A stretch of 29,525 nucleotides of DNA, from the NCBI RefSeq assembly GCF_021107415.1, contig NZ_JAIOSW010000119.1, positions 1-29,525 on the forward strand, read 5' to 3'. Made by a program: the position numbers and the translations under genes. Below are positions 14,468 through 25,000 of the stretch, piece by piece. Every line of letters starts with the position of its first letter. Within the stretch, counting starts at the first letter, position 1. Under the pieces are notes generated by a model. It was given only the letters and a program-made list of their open reading frames with translations, did not search any database and had not been told where the DNA came from. The DNA comes from Desulfobacula sp. GTDB lineage: Bacteria > Desulfobacterota > Desulfobacteria > Desulfobacterales > Desulfobacteraceae.

Positions 14468-14481
14468 AGGTTTAGACTTGT
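14468..14481. repeat. 14-bp inverted repeat, copy 2 (upstream of cNMP-sensor gene)
   Basis: AGGTTTAGACTTGT mirrors the copy at 13870-13883 exactly. It lies about 90 bases before the sensor gene start in the divergent intergenic region and could be an operator half of a shared regulatory site or a trace of a mobile or duplicated segment. Confidence 0.6.
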
Positions 14482-14552
14482 GAATCATTTTTAATTTATA
14501 GACATTATTATTATATTAGGATAAATTTTGGAGTTTGTAAAGAAAGAATATT

Positions 14553-14580
14553 TTGACTTGAAAGTGAATAATACTATCAA
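14553..14580 (+). promoter_or_regulatory. Candidate promoter for the AsmA-family gene
   Basis: TTGACT (14553-14558) and TATCAA (14575-14580), 16 bases apart, match sigma-70 boxes at five and four of six positions. They lie about 80 bases before the AsmA-family start in the AT-rich divergent gap (14380-14662). Confidence 0.35.
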
Positions 14581-14662
14581 TTATTTTTTTCTTCTTGGAA
14601 ATTATAAGGCTTTGTGATTATATTTTGAATTAACCGTTAATTAAAATATTTGGAGAGATCTC

Positions 14663-16429
14663 ATGAAAAGTATATTCAAGTGGTTTGTCATCATAGGCGG
14701 TATTTTTTTAGTTCTCATCATTGCGGCCGTCATTATCATTCCGAAATTTGTTGATGTTAAAAAGTATAAACCCATGATAGAACAAAAAGTTGCTGAAGCC
14801 ACAGGCCGATCTTTTACGCTGGGCGATGACATAGACCTGTCTATCTTTCCATGGGTGGGGGTAAGGCTGACAGACCTTCATCTGGGCAACCCTGCAGGGT
14901 ACAAGGAAAAAGACATGGTATCGGTGAAGAATTTTGAGGTCAGACTCAAGGTGTTACCGTTATTGTCAAAACGAATAGAAATTAAAACATTTGTCCTGGA
15001 CAGCCCAAGGATTTATCTGGAGAAATTAAAAAGCACTGATGCCAACTGGCAGGGGATTGGTAAACAGGAAAAGAAAAAAGAACATAAGAAAAAGAAAACA
15101 GAAAAGCCATCAACAAGCCAGGGATTGCCCATTGAATCTTTGCTGGTGGGTAATTTTTCCATTACAAACGGTCAGCTAATATATGTTGATCAAGGAACTG
15201 ATGTTAAAAAAGAAATATCAGATCTAAATCTGAATTTAAAAAATATCAGTCTTGAAAATCCTATTGGAATTTCATTCAGTGCCAGGATTGACGGGAAACC
15301 CATTTCTTTAAAAGCACGGTTAAAAGGAAATAAAGACAGTATATCCCTGTCTGATGGACTGTTAGAGCTTGATGATTCAAAGTTAATATTTTCAGCTTCG
15401 GCAAAAGAGTTTTCCAAACCCAACCTGAAGTTTGATCTTCAATTGGATGGAATCGACCTTGATCGGTATCTGCCGGAACCTTCGGAAAAAGAAGAAACAT
15501 CTCAACCGGTTCAGACCGGCAGTAAAAGCCAGGGAAAAGCCAAATCAACAGATTATGGCCCTTTAAGAGAACTGGTTCTTGACGGGAAAATTAAGGTTGG
15601 TAAATTAAAGGCTCATGGCGCAACTATTGAAAATATTGATGTCCATATCCTGGCAAAAAACGGAATTATCACCATAGATCCGTTAGGTTTGAACCTTTAC
15701 CAGGGAAGTGTTGCATCAAAAGTTGAGCTTAATGTTCAAAAAACTAATCCCAGAACAAAGGTAACACTTGATGCCAAAGGGATTCAGGCAGGACCTTTAA
15801 TGAAAGATGCCCTGCAAAAAGAATTGGTTGAGGGAACATTGAAAACCAAGGTTATGCTTTCCATGACAGGTGAAAGCCCTGATATGATTAAGAAGACATT
15901 GACAGGACAAGGAGAGCTCTTGTTTATTGATGGCGCAATTATCGGCATTGACCTTGCCAATGCAGTACGAAATGTCAAGGTCAATTTGGGAATGGGGGAA
16001 GAGGTAAAAGAAAAACCGAGAACTGATTTTGCAGAATTGAAAATTCCGTTTACGGCAAAGAATGGTCTTATCAATACAAGTGGAACCAGCCTGATCTCTC
16101 CTTTGATCCGGGTACTTGCAACCGGAAACGTCAATCTTGTAAAAGAACTGCTTGATTTAAGGGTGGAACCTAAATTTGTTGCCACTCTGAAGGGTCAGGG
16201 TGATGCCAAGCAGCGCTCGGGCCTGATGGTACCTGTTTTGATAACAGGTTCTTTTTCCGATCCGAAAATTCGACCTGATCTGAAAGGCATGCTCGGTGGA
16301 GGCATACCAAGTGCGGAAGGATTAAAGCAGATATTGGGAACTAAAGAGGACCAAAAAGAAAAAGTTGAACCTGTTAAGGAAGATATTAAAAAGCAGCTTA
16401 AAACCCTGTTACCAGGTTTGACTAACTAA
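14663..16429 (+). CDS. AsmA-family envelope protein
   Basis: The 588-residue protein opens with a basic end and one membrane helix (FVIIGGIFLVLIIAAVIIIP, about 8-27) and continues with the AsmA N-terminal signature: YKPMIEQKVAEATGRSFTLG and IFPWVGVRLTDLHLGNPAGY. The middle (about 135-150 and 270-295) holds Lys- and Ser-rich linkers. The C-terminal half has AsmA features such as KKTLTGQGELLFIDGAI and ISPLIRVLATGNVNL. AsmA-like proteins are inner-membrane-anchored, mostly periplasmic, and related to the bridge-like lipid transporters that supply the outer membrane. TTGGAGAG before ATG 14663 is a good ribosome-binding site. The DUF4197 gene follows 28 bases later. Confidence 0.9.
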   Translation: MKSIFKWFVIIGGIFLVLIIAAVIIIPKFVDVKKYKPMIEQKVAEATGRSFTLGDDIDLSIFPWVGVRLTDLHLGNPAGYKEKDMVSVKNFEVRLKVLPLLSKRIEIKTFVLDSPRIYLEKLKSTDANWQGIGKQEKKKEHKKKKTEKPSTSQGLPIESLLVGNFSITNGQLIYVDQGTDVKKEISDLNLNLKNISLENPIGISFSARIDGKPISLKARLKGNKDSISLSDGLLELDDSKLIFSASAKEFSKPNLKFDLQLDGIDLDRYLPEPSEKEETSQPVQTGSKSQGKAKSTDYGPLRELVLDGKIKVGKLKAHGATIENIDVHILAKNGIITIDPLGLNLYQGSVASKVELNVQKTNPRTKVTLDAKGIQAGPLMKDALQKELVEGTLKTKVMLSMTGESPDMIKKTLTGQGELLFIDGAIIGIDLANAVRNVKVNLGMGEEVKEKPRTDFAELKIPFTAKNGLINTSGTSLISPLIRVLATGNVNLVKELLDLRVEPKFVATLKGQGDAKQRSGLMVPVLITGSFSDPKIRPDLKGMLGGGIPSAEGLKQILGTKEDQKEKVEPVKEDIKKQLKTLLPGLTN

Positions 16430-16457
16430 AAGAGAATTCATTTTTTTAAGGAATAAA

Positions 16458-17213
16458 ATGAAAGATTTAAACGTTAAATTTATATGGATGATGCAAGTGT
16501 TTATCGTGACCACACTAATGTTGTCGGCACAGGTTTTTGCCGGTAATTCCTGGTTTGATAAAGGCAGTGATCTTTTAAAATCATTTGGGGTGGGCGATAA
16601 AGCAAGTGAATTGACGATTGAAGAAATCGGAGCGGGACTCAAAGAAGCCCTTAAGGTTGGCTCACAAAATGTTGTGAATCAATTGGGGGCGACAGACGGA
16701 TTTAACACGGATTCAAACATCCATATCCCTTTGCCTGCAAGCCTGAATACAGTAAAATCCATGCTGGATAGGGTGGGAATGTCATATCTTTTTGAGAATC
16801 TTGAATTAAAGCTGAATCGGGCGGCAGAGGCTGCAACGCCAAAGGCAAAACAATTATTTCAGAATGCCATTTCCCAGATGAATTTTCAGGATGTGAAAGA
16901 GATTTATAATGGGCCTGATGATGCTGCCACCCAGTATTTTAAAGGAAAGATGTCACCGGACCTTGCAATGGAGATGAAGCCTGTGATCGAGGACAGTCTG
17001 TCCGAAGTCGGAGCGGTAAGGGCCTATGACAATATGATGAAAGAGTATAAATCCCTCCCGTTTGTGCCGGATGTAAAATTCAATCTGACCGATCATGTGA
17101 TTGAAAAAGGAATGGACGGCATATTTTATTATATGGCAAAAGAAGAGGCTGCCATCCGGCAGAATCCTGCCAAGCGAACAACTGAGCTTTTGAGAAAAGT
17201 CTTTAATAAATAG
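16458..17213 (+). CDS. DUF4197 family exported protein
   Basis: The 251-residue protein has an N-terminal signal peptide (hydrophobic about 8-27, likely cleaved after VFA-G). The mature part matches DUF4197: LTIEEIGAGLKEALKVGSQN, VVNQLGATDGF, IPLPASLNTVKSMLDRVGMS, LNRAAEAATPKAKQLF and later FYYMAKEEAAIRQNPAKRTT near the end. The domain is helical and its function is unknown; it is expected in the periplasm. AAGGAAT precedes the ATG. It follows the AsmA-family gene by 28 bases and may serve the same envelope process, but this is inference. Confidence 0.88.
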   Translation: MKDLNVKFIWMMQVFIVTTLMLSAQVFAGNSWFDKGSDLLKSFGVGDKASELTIEEIGAGLKEALKVGSQNVVNQLGATDGFNTDSNIHIPLPASLNTVKSMLDRVGMSYLFENLELKLNRAAEAATPKAKQLFQNAISQMNFQDVKEIYNGPDDAATQYFKGKMSPDLAMEMKPVIEDSLSEVGAVRAYDNMMKEYKSLPFVPDVKFNLTDHVIEKGMDGIFYYMAKEEAAIRQNPAKRTTELLRKVFNK

Positions 17214-17262
17214 AAACTAAAAAAGATTTCTATTAATCCTACAACAATGATTGAGGTATTTT

Positions 17263-18840
17263 ATGAATGTGACATTCTATGGTGCGGCAGGTGAAGTGAC
17301 AGGATCAATGCATCTTCTGGATACAGGCACGGATCGGATTCTGTTTGATTGTGGTATGTTCCAGGGTAGGCGGAAAGAAAGTAAAGAAAAAAATAAAACG
17401 TTTCCTATAAATAGAAGTAAAATCACCAACATGATTTTATCCCATGCCCATATTGATCACTCCGGTCGTATTCCCATGCTGACGGGCGATGGTTTTGCAG
17501 GCCGCGTGATTACAACCCGACCCACAAAAGATGCTCTGAATTATATGCTGCTGGACAGCGGGCATATTCAGGAATCAGATGCACAATATTTGAATTATAA
17601 ATCACTCAGATCCTTTTTGCGTCAACTGGAACAGAATAATGTAAAACAAAAGGTCTCCAATAGGGAAAGAAACACCATTAAAAAAATGTTGAAAAAAAAT
17701 GCTTATGAACTCAATCACGACGCCATCCATAAGCTTCAAAAAGAGCATAAACTTAATATTATCACACCACTTTATACCATGAGTGAAGCAAGGCAGTCCC
17801 TTGGCTTTATTGACGGGTATCCCTTTCATTATCCCATCACCATTGGCAAAGATACCACGGTAAAGTTTTATGTGGCCGGTCATATTCTTGGATCTGCTTT
17901 TTCCATTGTGACTATCAAAAGAAATAATAAAACCACACGGATTTTATATACCGGGGATGTGGGACGGTTTGGAAAACCGATATTAAAAGACCCGACTCTG
18001 ATATTTGATGAAGAAGACAGGGATATTGATCTGTTCATTACAGAAAGTACCTATGGCGACAGGGAGCATGAGCCGGTTGAAGATTTAGGAGCAAGCCTGA
18101 AAAAAGTTCTGAATGCTACATTTGAAAGGGGCGGCTCTGTGATTATCCCTTCTTTTGCTTTTGGCAGAACCCAGGAATTGATTTATATCCTTCATGAGCT
18201 TTATGACAAGGCAGAGGTGCCCAGACGTCCCATATATGTTGACAGTCCCCTTGCATCCAATATCACCAAGGTATTTGGTGAGCATCCGGAAACATATGAT
18301 AAGGAAACCCATGAAGTTTTTCTGGAAAAAGGGAAAAATCCTTTTCATTTTGATAAAATTAAGTTTGTCCAGACAGTGGAAGAATCCATGCAGCTTACAA
18401 AGGACACTTCATCCCATGTGGTGATATCTGCTTCGGGAATGTGTGAAGCCGGAAGGATACTGCACCATCTAAGATATAAGATCCATAATGCGAAAAATAC
18501 CATTCTGCTTGTGGGGTATATGGCTGAAAATACCCTGGGCAGACGGATTCAGGATTTGGGTCTTAAAAGTATTGAAGCAGGGAATAATGGAGAAGCCCCG
18601 GAAATAAAAATATTGGGGAAAACCTATCCTTTGCGTGCAAAAGTTGAAAAAATAGGTGGATTCAGTGCTCATGGAGATAAGCATGAACTGGAAAAAATTA
18701 TTACAGGATCAAATCTTCGCATAAAAAAAATCGGTATTGTCCATGGGGAAGAAGCTCAAAGTGCTGCGTTTGCAAAGCGTCTTCAACAAAAAGGATATGA
18801 TACCTTTATTCCAAAGCCCGGCGATAAGATATCCTTATAA
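17263..18840 (+). CDS. Beta-CASP metallo-beta-lactamase RNase
   Basis: From ATG 17263 (GAGGT seven bases upstream) the protein has 525 residues; an in-frame TTG at 17251 is less likely. The metallo-beta-lactamase signature HAHIDHSG (His61, His63, Asp65, His66) is intact. The beta-CASP domain follows with SFAFGRTQELIYIL, SASGMCEAGRILHHLR, VGYMAENTLGRRI, and the C-terminal RMMBL segment has GGFSAHGDKHEL. This is the architecture of CPSF-73-like and RNase J-related enzymes that cleave RNA with two zinc ions. A central insert of about 50 residues (about 115-165), rich in Lys and Asn, separates the lactamase strands. It is expected in the cytoplasm. The thioesterase follows. Confidence 0.92.
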   Translation: MNVTFYGAAGEVTGSMHLLDTGTDRILFDCGMFQGRRKESKEKNKTFPINRSKITNMILSHAHIDHSGRIPMLTGDGFAGRVITTRPTKDALNYMLLDSGHIQESDAQYLNYKSLRSFLRQLEQNNVKQKVSNRERNTIKKMLKKNAYELNHDAIHKLQKEHKLNIITPLYTMSEARQSLGFIDGYPFHYPITIGKDTTVKFYVAGHILGSAFSIVTIKRNNKTTRILYTGDVGRFGKPILKDPTLIFDEEDRDIDLFITESTYGDREHEPVEDLGASLKKVLNATFERGGSVIIPSFAFGRTQELIYILHELYDKAEVPRRPIYVDSPLASNITKVFGEHPETYDKETHEVFLEKGKNPFHFDKIKFVQTVEESMQLTKDTSSHVVISASGMCEAGRILHHLRYKIHNAKNTILLVGYMAENTLGRRIQDLGLKSIEAGNNGEAPEIKILGKTYPLRAKVEKIGGFSAHGDKHELEKIITGSNLRIKKIGIVHGEEAQSAAFAKRLQQKGYDTFIPKPGDKISL

Positions 18841-18876
18841 ATCCTTTAAAGCTTTTGCGATCAGGATATTGCAGCA

Positions 18877-19604
18877 ATGAAAATAGAAAAACATCATAAA
18901 ATAGGTTTTTTTGATATAGACCAGCACCATAAATTGAGAATTCAGTCTGTTGCACGGTTTTTCCAGGAAATTGCCGTTTTTCATTCAACAAGTGTTGGGG
19001 CGGGTCCGGATATCTTATTTGAAAAGGGTGTTGGCTGGTTTTTAAATCGCCTGGAAATTGAATTTTTTCGTTACCCCATGCTGGGTGAGAATATTAAGAT
19101 TACAACCTGGTCAAGGGGGTTTAAACGATATAAGGCATACAGGGAGTATCTTATAGAATCGTCACAGGGGGAGATTGCCAGGGGATCAAGTATCTGGCTT
19201 TTTTTTGATTTTAATCGAAAGCGGATCTCAAAAGTTCATATGAGGTTGACAAAGAAAAATGGTTTGACAAGGAAATTGATGACTGGAAGACCTGCGGGGA
19301 GATCAAGCCGGAACAGGAGATAGACATCAGTCTGAGGTATTCGGATTTTGATGTGAACGGGCATGTAAACAATACCATATACCTTGGATTTTTAGAAACC
19401 TTGTACCATAAGACCATAAACAGCAAGGCAAAGCCAATCAAGAATATTAAAATCAGATTCAACCGTGAGATTGGAAAAGCCAAAGAAAGCATTCGATCCG
19501 GCTGGCATAAGACAAATGGTGTGTATCAATGTAATATATTTGATGATTCTATCCTTTATGCAGATGCCCAGATAATTCCAATGGATTGTGAGCAGGAAAG
19601 ATAG
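18877..19604 (+). pseudogene. Acyl-ACP thioesterase, split by a one-base frameshift
   Basis: The N-terminal half, MKIEKHHKIGFFDIDQHHKL to RISKV (18877-19236), is a normal acyl-ACP thioesterase hotdog domain, with VARFFQEIAVFHS and GVGWFLNRLEIEF. The first frame then turns into an unrelated basic tail and stops at 19321. The proper continuation, YEVDKEKWFDKEIDDWKT then LRYSDFDVNGHVNNTIYLGF (second hotdog repeat with its HVNN motif), is intact in another frame to 19604. One missing C in GTT-CCA-TAT at about 19237 would restore a single 243-codon gene of normal size (reading KVPYEVDK). Real inactivation or a sequencing error are the two options; the intact reading on both sides argues for a recent event or an error. 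The enzyme would release fatty acids from ACP. Confidence 0.82.
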
Positions 19605-19618
19605 CAAAGGAGGTAAAA

Positions 19619-22006
19619 ATGGGGCAAAAATTTAAGGTTTCTATAAAAGATTTGAGCAAAAGACGTCCTTTTGGGCTGTTTGATTTTAAGGATACATCTG
19701 AACTGGAACCTTTAGACATCATTATAGGTCAAAAGCGGGCTGTTGAAGCCATTGATTTTGGATTGAACATGAAGGGCCCGGAGTATAATATTTTTGTCAC
19801 AGGCCTGGAAGGTACTGGTAAATCCACCATTGTCAAAAAACTTCTTATTGAGCATGCCAAAAAGTATGAGACCTCCAAAGACCTTTGCCTGGTCAATAAT
19901 TTTGATGATGTGTATTGCCCGGTTGTGATTGAAATGCCGGCAGGGTCGGCAGTCTATTTCAGCAGAAGCATGATTCAGTTTATCGAAGTATTAAAGACCA
20001 AAATACCGGGTTTTTTTGAAATACCCTCTTTTCAGGAAGAACAAAATAAAATTTATAAAGAAACCTCAAACAGGCAAAAAGAGTTATCTGACGATGTTGA
20101 ACAGCTTGCTGAAAGTACAGGTTTTTCAATCATCAGCACAGAAGAAGAGTATCAGGTTGTCCCGGTCAGTGATGGGCAGCCCATGTCCCAGGAAGCATAC
20201 CAATCCCTGGATGAGGCAACCCGTCGGGAAATGGATGAAAATAGAGTTCAGGTTGAAGAAATGCTTGATGAATCTCTTTTTGAAATAAATAAGCTTGGCG
20301 AGGAAATGAAAGCTGTGTTAAAGCAGCTTGTCACCTCAAAAACAGAGCAGCTTATTTCTGAGCAGATTGATCCTGTAAGGTATTATTTCAGGGATTGCAA
20401 AGATATTCAAATATATCTGAAAAATGTCAAGGAAGATATTATTGATAATATTGCCACGTTTCTGGGAGTTAAAGGCTCAAAGGATGCAGAAGGCAGGAAA
20501 ATTCTGGAAATGACAGGATCTCTTGTGAAAAGATATCAGGTCAATGTACTTGTGGATCGAATACACGAAAAAGGGGCACCCGTCGTATTCGAGCCAAACC
20601 CAAGTTTTCATAATCTTTTTGGAAAAATTGAAAAGAAACCGGTTATGGGATCATTTGAAACAGATTTTACAATGGTTCATGCCGGTTCACTGTTAAAGGC
20701 CAATAAAGGCTATCTTGTCATTAATATTGAACCGCTTTTAATGAATGCTTCTGTATGGGAATCTTTAAAAAGAACGCTGCAGGACTCAATGCTCAGGATT
20801 GAAGATATGCCCGACCAGGCAGATTACGGCATGCCGTCATTAAAGCCTGCTCCAATACCCTTGAATGTTAAGGTGATTCTTGTTGGCGGGTATGAACCTT
20901 TCAGGATTTTACAAAGTGCGGATTCCGGATTTAACAAGATATTTAAGGTCAGGGCGGATTTTGATTATGAAGTAGAACTGACAGATGAGAATATTTATAA
21001 TTATGCCAGGTTTATTGCCCGGGTCTGTAAAAAAGAGAACCTGTTAAGTTTTACCCCGGATGGTGTGTGGGCCGTGATTGAATATGGAAACAGGATGGTT
21101 GCAGATCAGCAAAAACTCTCCCTCAGATTTGGCCATATCCTTGGGATTTTGAAAGAAGCTGATTATTGGACAAAAAAAGATAATGCGCTGATGGTTTCAG
21201 AAGGATATGTGATCAAGGCACTCAACCAGCACAGGTTCCGTCATAATCTTTATGAAGAAAAAGTCCTGGCGGAATTTGATGATCAATCGGTTCTGATTGA
21301 TGTGAAAGGAAAGGTGACAGGCCAGGTAAATGCCCTTGCTGTCTACGATATGGGTGAAATCGCTTTTGGAAGGCCCACAAGGATTACTGCAGAATCTTAT
21401 ATGGGAACCCCCGGGATCATTAATATTGAACATGAATCTGATCTTTCGGGTGAGACCCATGATAAAGGGGTGATGATTGTTTCCGGCTATCTTGGGAGAA
21501 TGTTTGCACAAAATTATCCCTTAAGCGTGAGTATCAGTATCACATTTGAGCAAAGTTATGATGGTGTTGACGGTGACAGCGCCTCGTCTACGGAATTGTA
21601 TGCGGTTCTTTCCAGTCTTTGCGGCATTCCTATCCGCCAGGAAATCGCCGTGACCGGGTCTGTGAATCAAAAGGGTGAAATCCAGGCCATTGGCGGTGTA
21701 AATGAAAAAATAGAAGGATTTTTTGATATCTGTGTAAAAAAAGGTCTGACTAAAACCCAGGGCGTCATGATTCCATCTTCAAATGTAAAAAATCTTGTGT
21801 TAAGAAAAGATGTTGCTCAGGCTATAGAGAAAAAACTATTTCACCTTTTTAGTGTAAAAACCATTGAAGAGGGGATTGAAGTTCTTACCGGGGTCAAGGC
21901 AGGTGAACCTGATTCAAACGCCTGTTTTCCGGAAAATACTGTTTTTGGAAAGGTCCAGGAAAAGCTTAAAAAATATCATGAGTTGTCCATGCGATATGCA
22001 AAATAG
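19619..22006 (+). CDS. Lon-like AAA+ protease (AAA_32/LonC-type family)
   Basis: The 795-residue protein has a Walker A motif GLEGTGKST (62-70), a long coiled-coil insert (about 140-260), and a C-terminal Lon-type peptidase domain with the catalytic dyad: Ser654 in DGDSASS and Lys697 in GGVNEKIEG. The 43-residue spacing equals that of the Ser-Lys pair of E. coli Lon. Family members in which the AAA half is poorly conserved are annotated as ATP-dependent protease of the AAA_32 type; a clear Walker B was not seen. It should degrade damaged or regulatory proteins in the cytoplasm. AAAGGAGGTAAAA before the ATG is a near-perfect ribosome-binding site. It starts 15 bases after the thioesterase stop. 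Confidence 0.9.
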   Translation: MGQKFKVSIKDLSKRRPFGLFDFKDTSELEPLDIIIGQKRAVEAIDFGLNMKGPEYNIFVTGLEGTGKSTIVKKLLIEHAKKYETSKDLCLVNNFDDVYCPVVIEMPAGSAVYFSRSMIQFIEVLKTKIPGFFEIPSFQEEQNKIYKETSNRQKELSDDVEQLAESTGFSIISTEEEYQVVPVSDGQPMSQEAYQSLDEATRREMDENRVQVEEMLDESLFEINKLGEEMKAVLKQLVTSKTEQLISEQIDPVRYYFRDCKDIQIYLKNVKEDIIDNIATFLGVKGSKDAEGRKILEMTGSLVKRYQVNVLVDRIHEKGAPVVFEPNPSFHNLFGKIEKKPVMGSFETDFTMVHAGSLLKANKGYLVINIEPLLMNASVWESLKRTLQDSMLRIEDMPDQADYGMPSLKPAPIPLNVKVILVGGYEPFRILQSADSGFNKIFKVRADFDYEVELTDENIYNYARFIARVCKKENLLSFTPDGVWAVIEYGNRMVADQQKLSLRFGHILGILKEADYWTKKDNALMVSEGYVIKALNQHRFRHNLYEEKVLAEFDDQSVLIDVKGKVTGQVNALAVYDMGEIAFGRPTRITAESYMGTPGIINIEHESDLSGETHDKGVMIVSGYLGRMFAQNYPLSVSISITFEQSYDGVDGDSASSTELYAVLSSLCGIPIRQEIAVTGSVNQKGEIQAIGGVNEKIEGFFDICVKKGLTKTQGVMIPSSNVKNLVLRKDVAQAIEKKLFHLFSVKTIEEGIEVLTGVKAGEPDSNACFPENTVFGKVQEKLKKYHELSMRYAK

Positions 22007-22086
22007 CTTGTGAACTATTTCACATTTTGCTACTTGTAAAAAGTTTGTATTGAAGCGACAACCAAAGACGAAATAATTCCTGTAGG

Positions 22087-25000
22087 GTGAAAGTGAAATT
22101 TCTTGTTTCAGGTATATTAATTCTTAGCTTGATTTGCAGGCAGGCCATTGCAGACGAACGTCTGAAGTTTGATCATCCCTTAAGCACTGGAGCCTATAAT
22201 GCCAGCGTTATGCAGGACCGTGAAGGCTTCATCTGGGTTGGGTGCACCAATGGAATTGTCAGGTATGACGGCTATGAAACCAAAACTTATAAAGCAGGCC
22301 CTAATCTCTTATCCTCATCCTATACGCCCGGTATATTTGAGGATGATGAAGGTCTGTTTTGGATTGGAACGGTTGGTGGCGGTCTGAATGTGTTTGATAA
22401 GAAAACCCATTCATTTACATACTATAAAAATGATCCAAACAATCCTGAAAGTATTAATAGTGACCAGTTTAACTGGGCACCTGAAACAATTGATCAGGAC
22501 AGCCGGGGCCATATCTGGCTGGGAACACTGATGGGATTAAACAGATTTGATAAAAAGACAAAAAAGTTTAAAAGCCTCACACATTTGCCGGATAATCCCA
22601 ACAGCCTGAGTCATAATTCCATTTGGACAATTTTTATCGATAAAAATGATATTATATGGATCGGTACTGAAAAAGGGCTTGATTCGTATCATCCGGAAAC
22701 AAAAAAATTTGTCAGGTATTTCCATGATCCGAGCAATCCTCAAAGTATTGGCAAAGGACGTGTATATGCTATTGAGGAAGGAAATATTGATATCTTATGG
22801 ATCGGGACAAGCCAGGGGGGATTAAACAAATTTGATTTAAAAACTAAAAAATTTTCTCAGTACCGTCATGATCCTGATAACCCGGATAGCCTTGCTCATG
22901 ATGAGGTTTATTCCATTACAAAGGATCGGAATGGAAACCTGTGGCTGGGGCGTTCCTATGCCGTTGCCGCAGGGCTTGAAATTTTTAACCCCAAAACAGA
23001 AACATTCAGGCGTTTCAGGCATGATCCTGAAAACGAAGACAGTATTTCCGGTAATATCATCATGGGTTGCTTTGAGGACAGATCAGGTATTATGTGGGTG
23101 GTTGAAAATACAGGGCCTGTTGATAAATATGATCCAAATCTTAAAAAATTTGAGATCTATCGCCACAGTCCACATGATTCAAACAGCTTAAGCTCCAATG
23201 TGGTGCCCACTATTATTGAAGACAATAAAGGCAATATCTGGTTTGCAACTCAGCTGGGAGGCTTGAACAGGCTTGGAAGAAATTCAAAATTCACAGTGTT
23301 TAAAAAAGACCCTGATAATCCCAAGGGTATTTCAGATAATTATATTTTTTCTATAATTGAAGATCATGAAAATAAGCTGTGGGTATCGATGAATAATGGA
23401 GTCCATGGGATTTTTAATCCTGCTACGGCCATGTTTGAGAAAAAATATAAAAACCCCTATGCCAGCGTGGTCGCCAGGGGAATGATAGAGGATAAATATG
23501 AAAATGATATCCTCTGGTTTGGCTCAGAAGCAGATGGGCTGTTCAGGTTCAGCAAAAAAACAGAAGAGTTTAAACAATTTAAAAATGATCCCAATAATCC
23601 CGAAAGCCTAAGTGCCAGCATTGTGCTAAGTCTGTTTCAGGATAATGAGGGTGTTTTATGGGTGCCGACACAAGGCGGTGGGCTGGACAGGTTTGTTAAA
23701 GAATCCCAAACCTTTATCCATTATAGAATGGACCCAAAAAATCCTCAATCGATTAGTGGGAATATGGTTACTGACTGTTATATCGACAATTCGGGCAGGT
23801 TCTGGGTATCAACAAGCGACGGTGGGCTTAATTTATTTGACAAAGGTGCGGGTACGTTCAAACATTTCAATGAACGCCATGGCTTTAAAACCAAATCTAT
23901 TCGAGCTATTCTTGAAGACAATGATCGGCATCTCTGGTTGAGTTCGGATGTGGGGCTCATTAAATTCAGTCTTGATACTAAAAGAGTAATTACGGAATAT
24001 TCCAAACTTGACGGACTTCAGGGAAATAATTTTTCTCTTTATTCTACAAGTGCTTATAAAACAAGAACAGGACAAATGTGGTTTTCAGGGTTAAACGGGG
24101 TCAATAGCTTTTATCCGGACAAGATAATAAATAACGGGTATATCCCGTCCATTGTGTTGACTTCCCTCAGGCAGGGGCAAAAAAATCTTGTCTTTGATGA
24201 CTGCCTGGAGCAGGAGAAGAGCCTGCATCTTGACTGGCGAGATAATTTTTTTGAATTTGAATTTATTGCGTTAAATTATACCCAGCCCAGTAAAAATCAA
24301 TATGCTTATTTTCTGGAAGGCTTTGAAAAAGAGTGGAATCATATCGGCAACCGTCGGTATGGTAAATATACAAATATTCCCGGCGGAAAGTATGTATTAA
24401 GACTGTTTGGTTCAAATAATGACGGGGTATGGAATTATAAAGGGGCATCCCTTCAAATCCATGTGGCAACCAAGCCCTGGAAGACCTGGTGGGCAATTTT
24501 AATCTATATCGTGTCGCTGGCAGGAGTTCTGTGGTTTTTTTACTGGTTTAAGACCCAAAGCTATGAAAAACAACTGGCCAAAGAGCGAAGAATATCAGAA
24601 CAATTGAGATACATTGATAAGATGCGGTCAGATTTACTGGAAAAACAGAAGGCTGTTGAAAAAGAGCTGGTTAAAGCCAGGGACAATCTTGAAGTCATTG
24701 TTGCACAAAGGACCGGTGAATTAAAGGTGGCAAAGGAAAATGCCGAGGCTGCCAACAAGGCAAAAGGTCAATTCCTGGCAAATATGAGCCATGAAATCAG
24801 GACCCCATTGAATTTAATTTTAGGATTTTCCCAGGCACTTGAAAAAGATATTAAAGATGAAACGCAAAAAGAATACATATCTTCCATTCGTTTAAGCGGT
24901 AAAACGCTGTTAACCCTTTTAAATGATATCCTTGATCTGTCTAAAATTGAAGCAGATAAATTCAAAATTGAATATCGTGCATTTAATATTAAACAATTAT

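Noticed and set aside
17205..17245. AATAGAAA-N10-TTTCTATT inverted repeat after the DUF4197 gene as a terminator
   Set aside because: The stem is purely A/T apart from one pair, overlaps the stop codon and has no T tract, so it would be too weak.
22441..23790. Repeated DNA suggesting a tandem array or CRISPR-like structure
   Set aside because: The repetition is at protein level: propeller blades with DPxNPxS motifs inside the histidine kinase gene, with divergent DNA.
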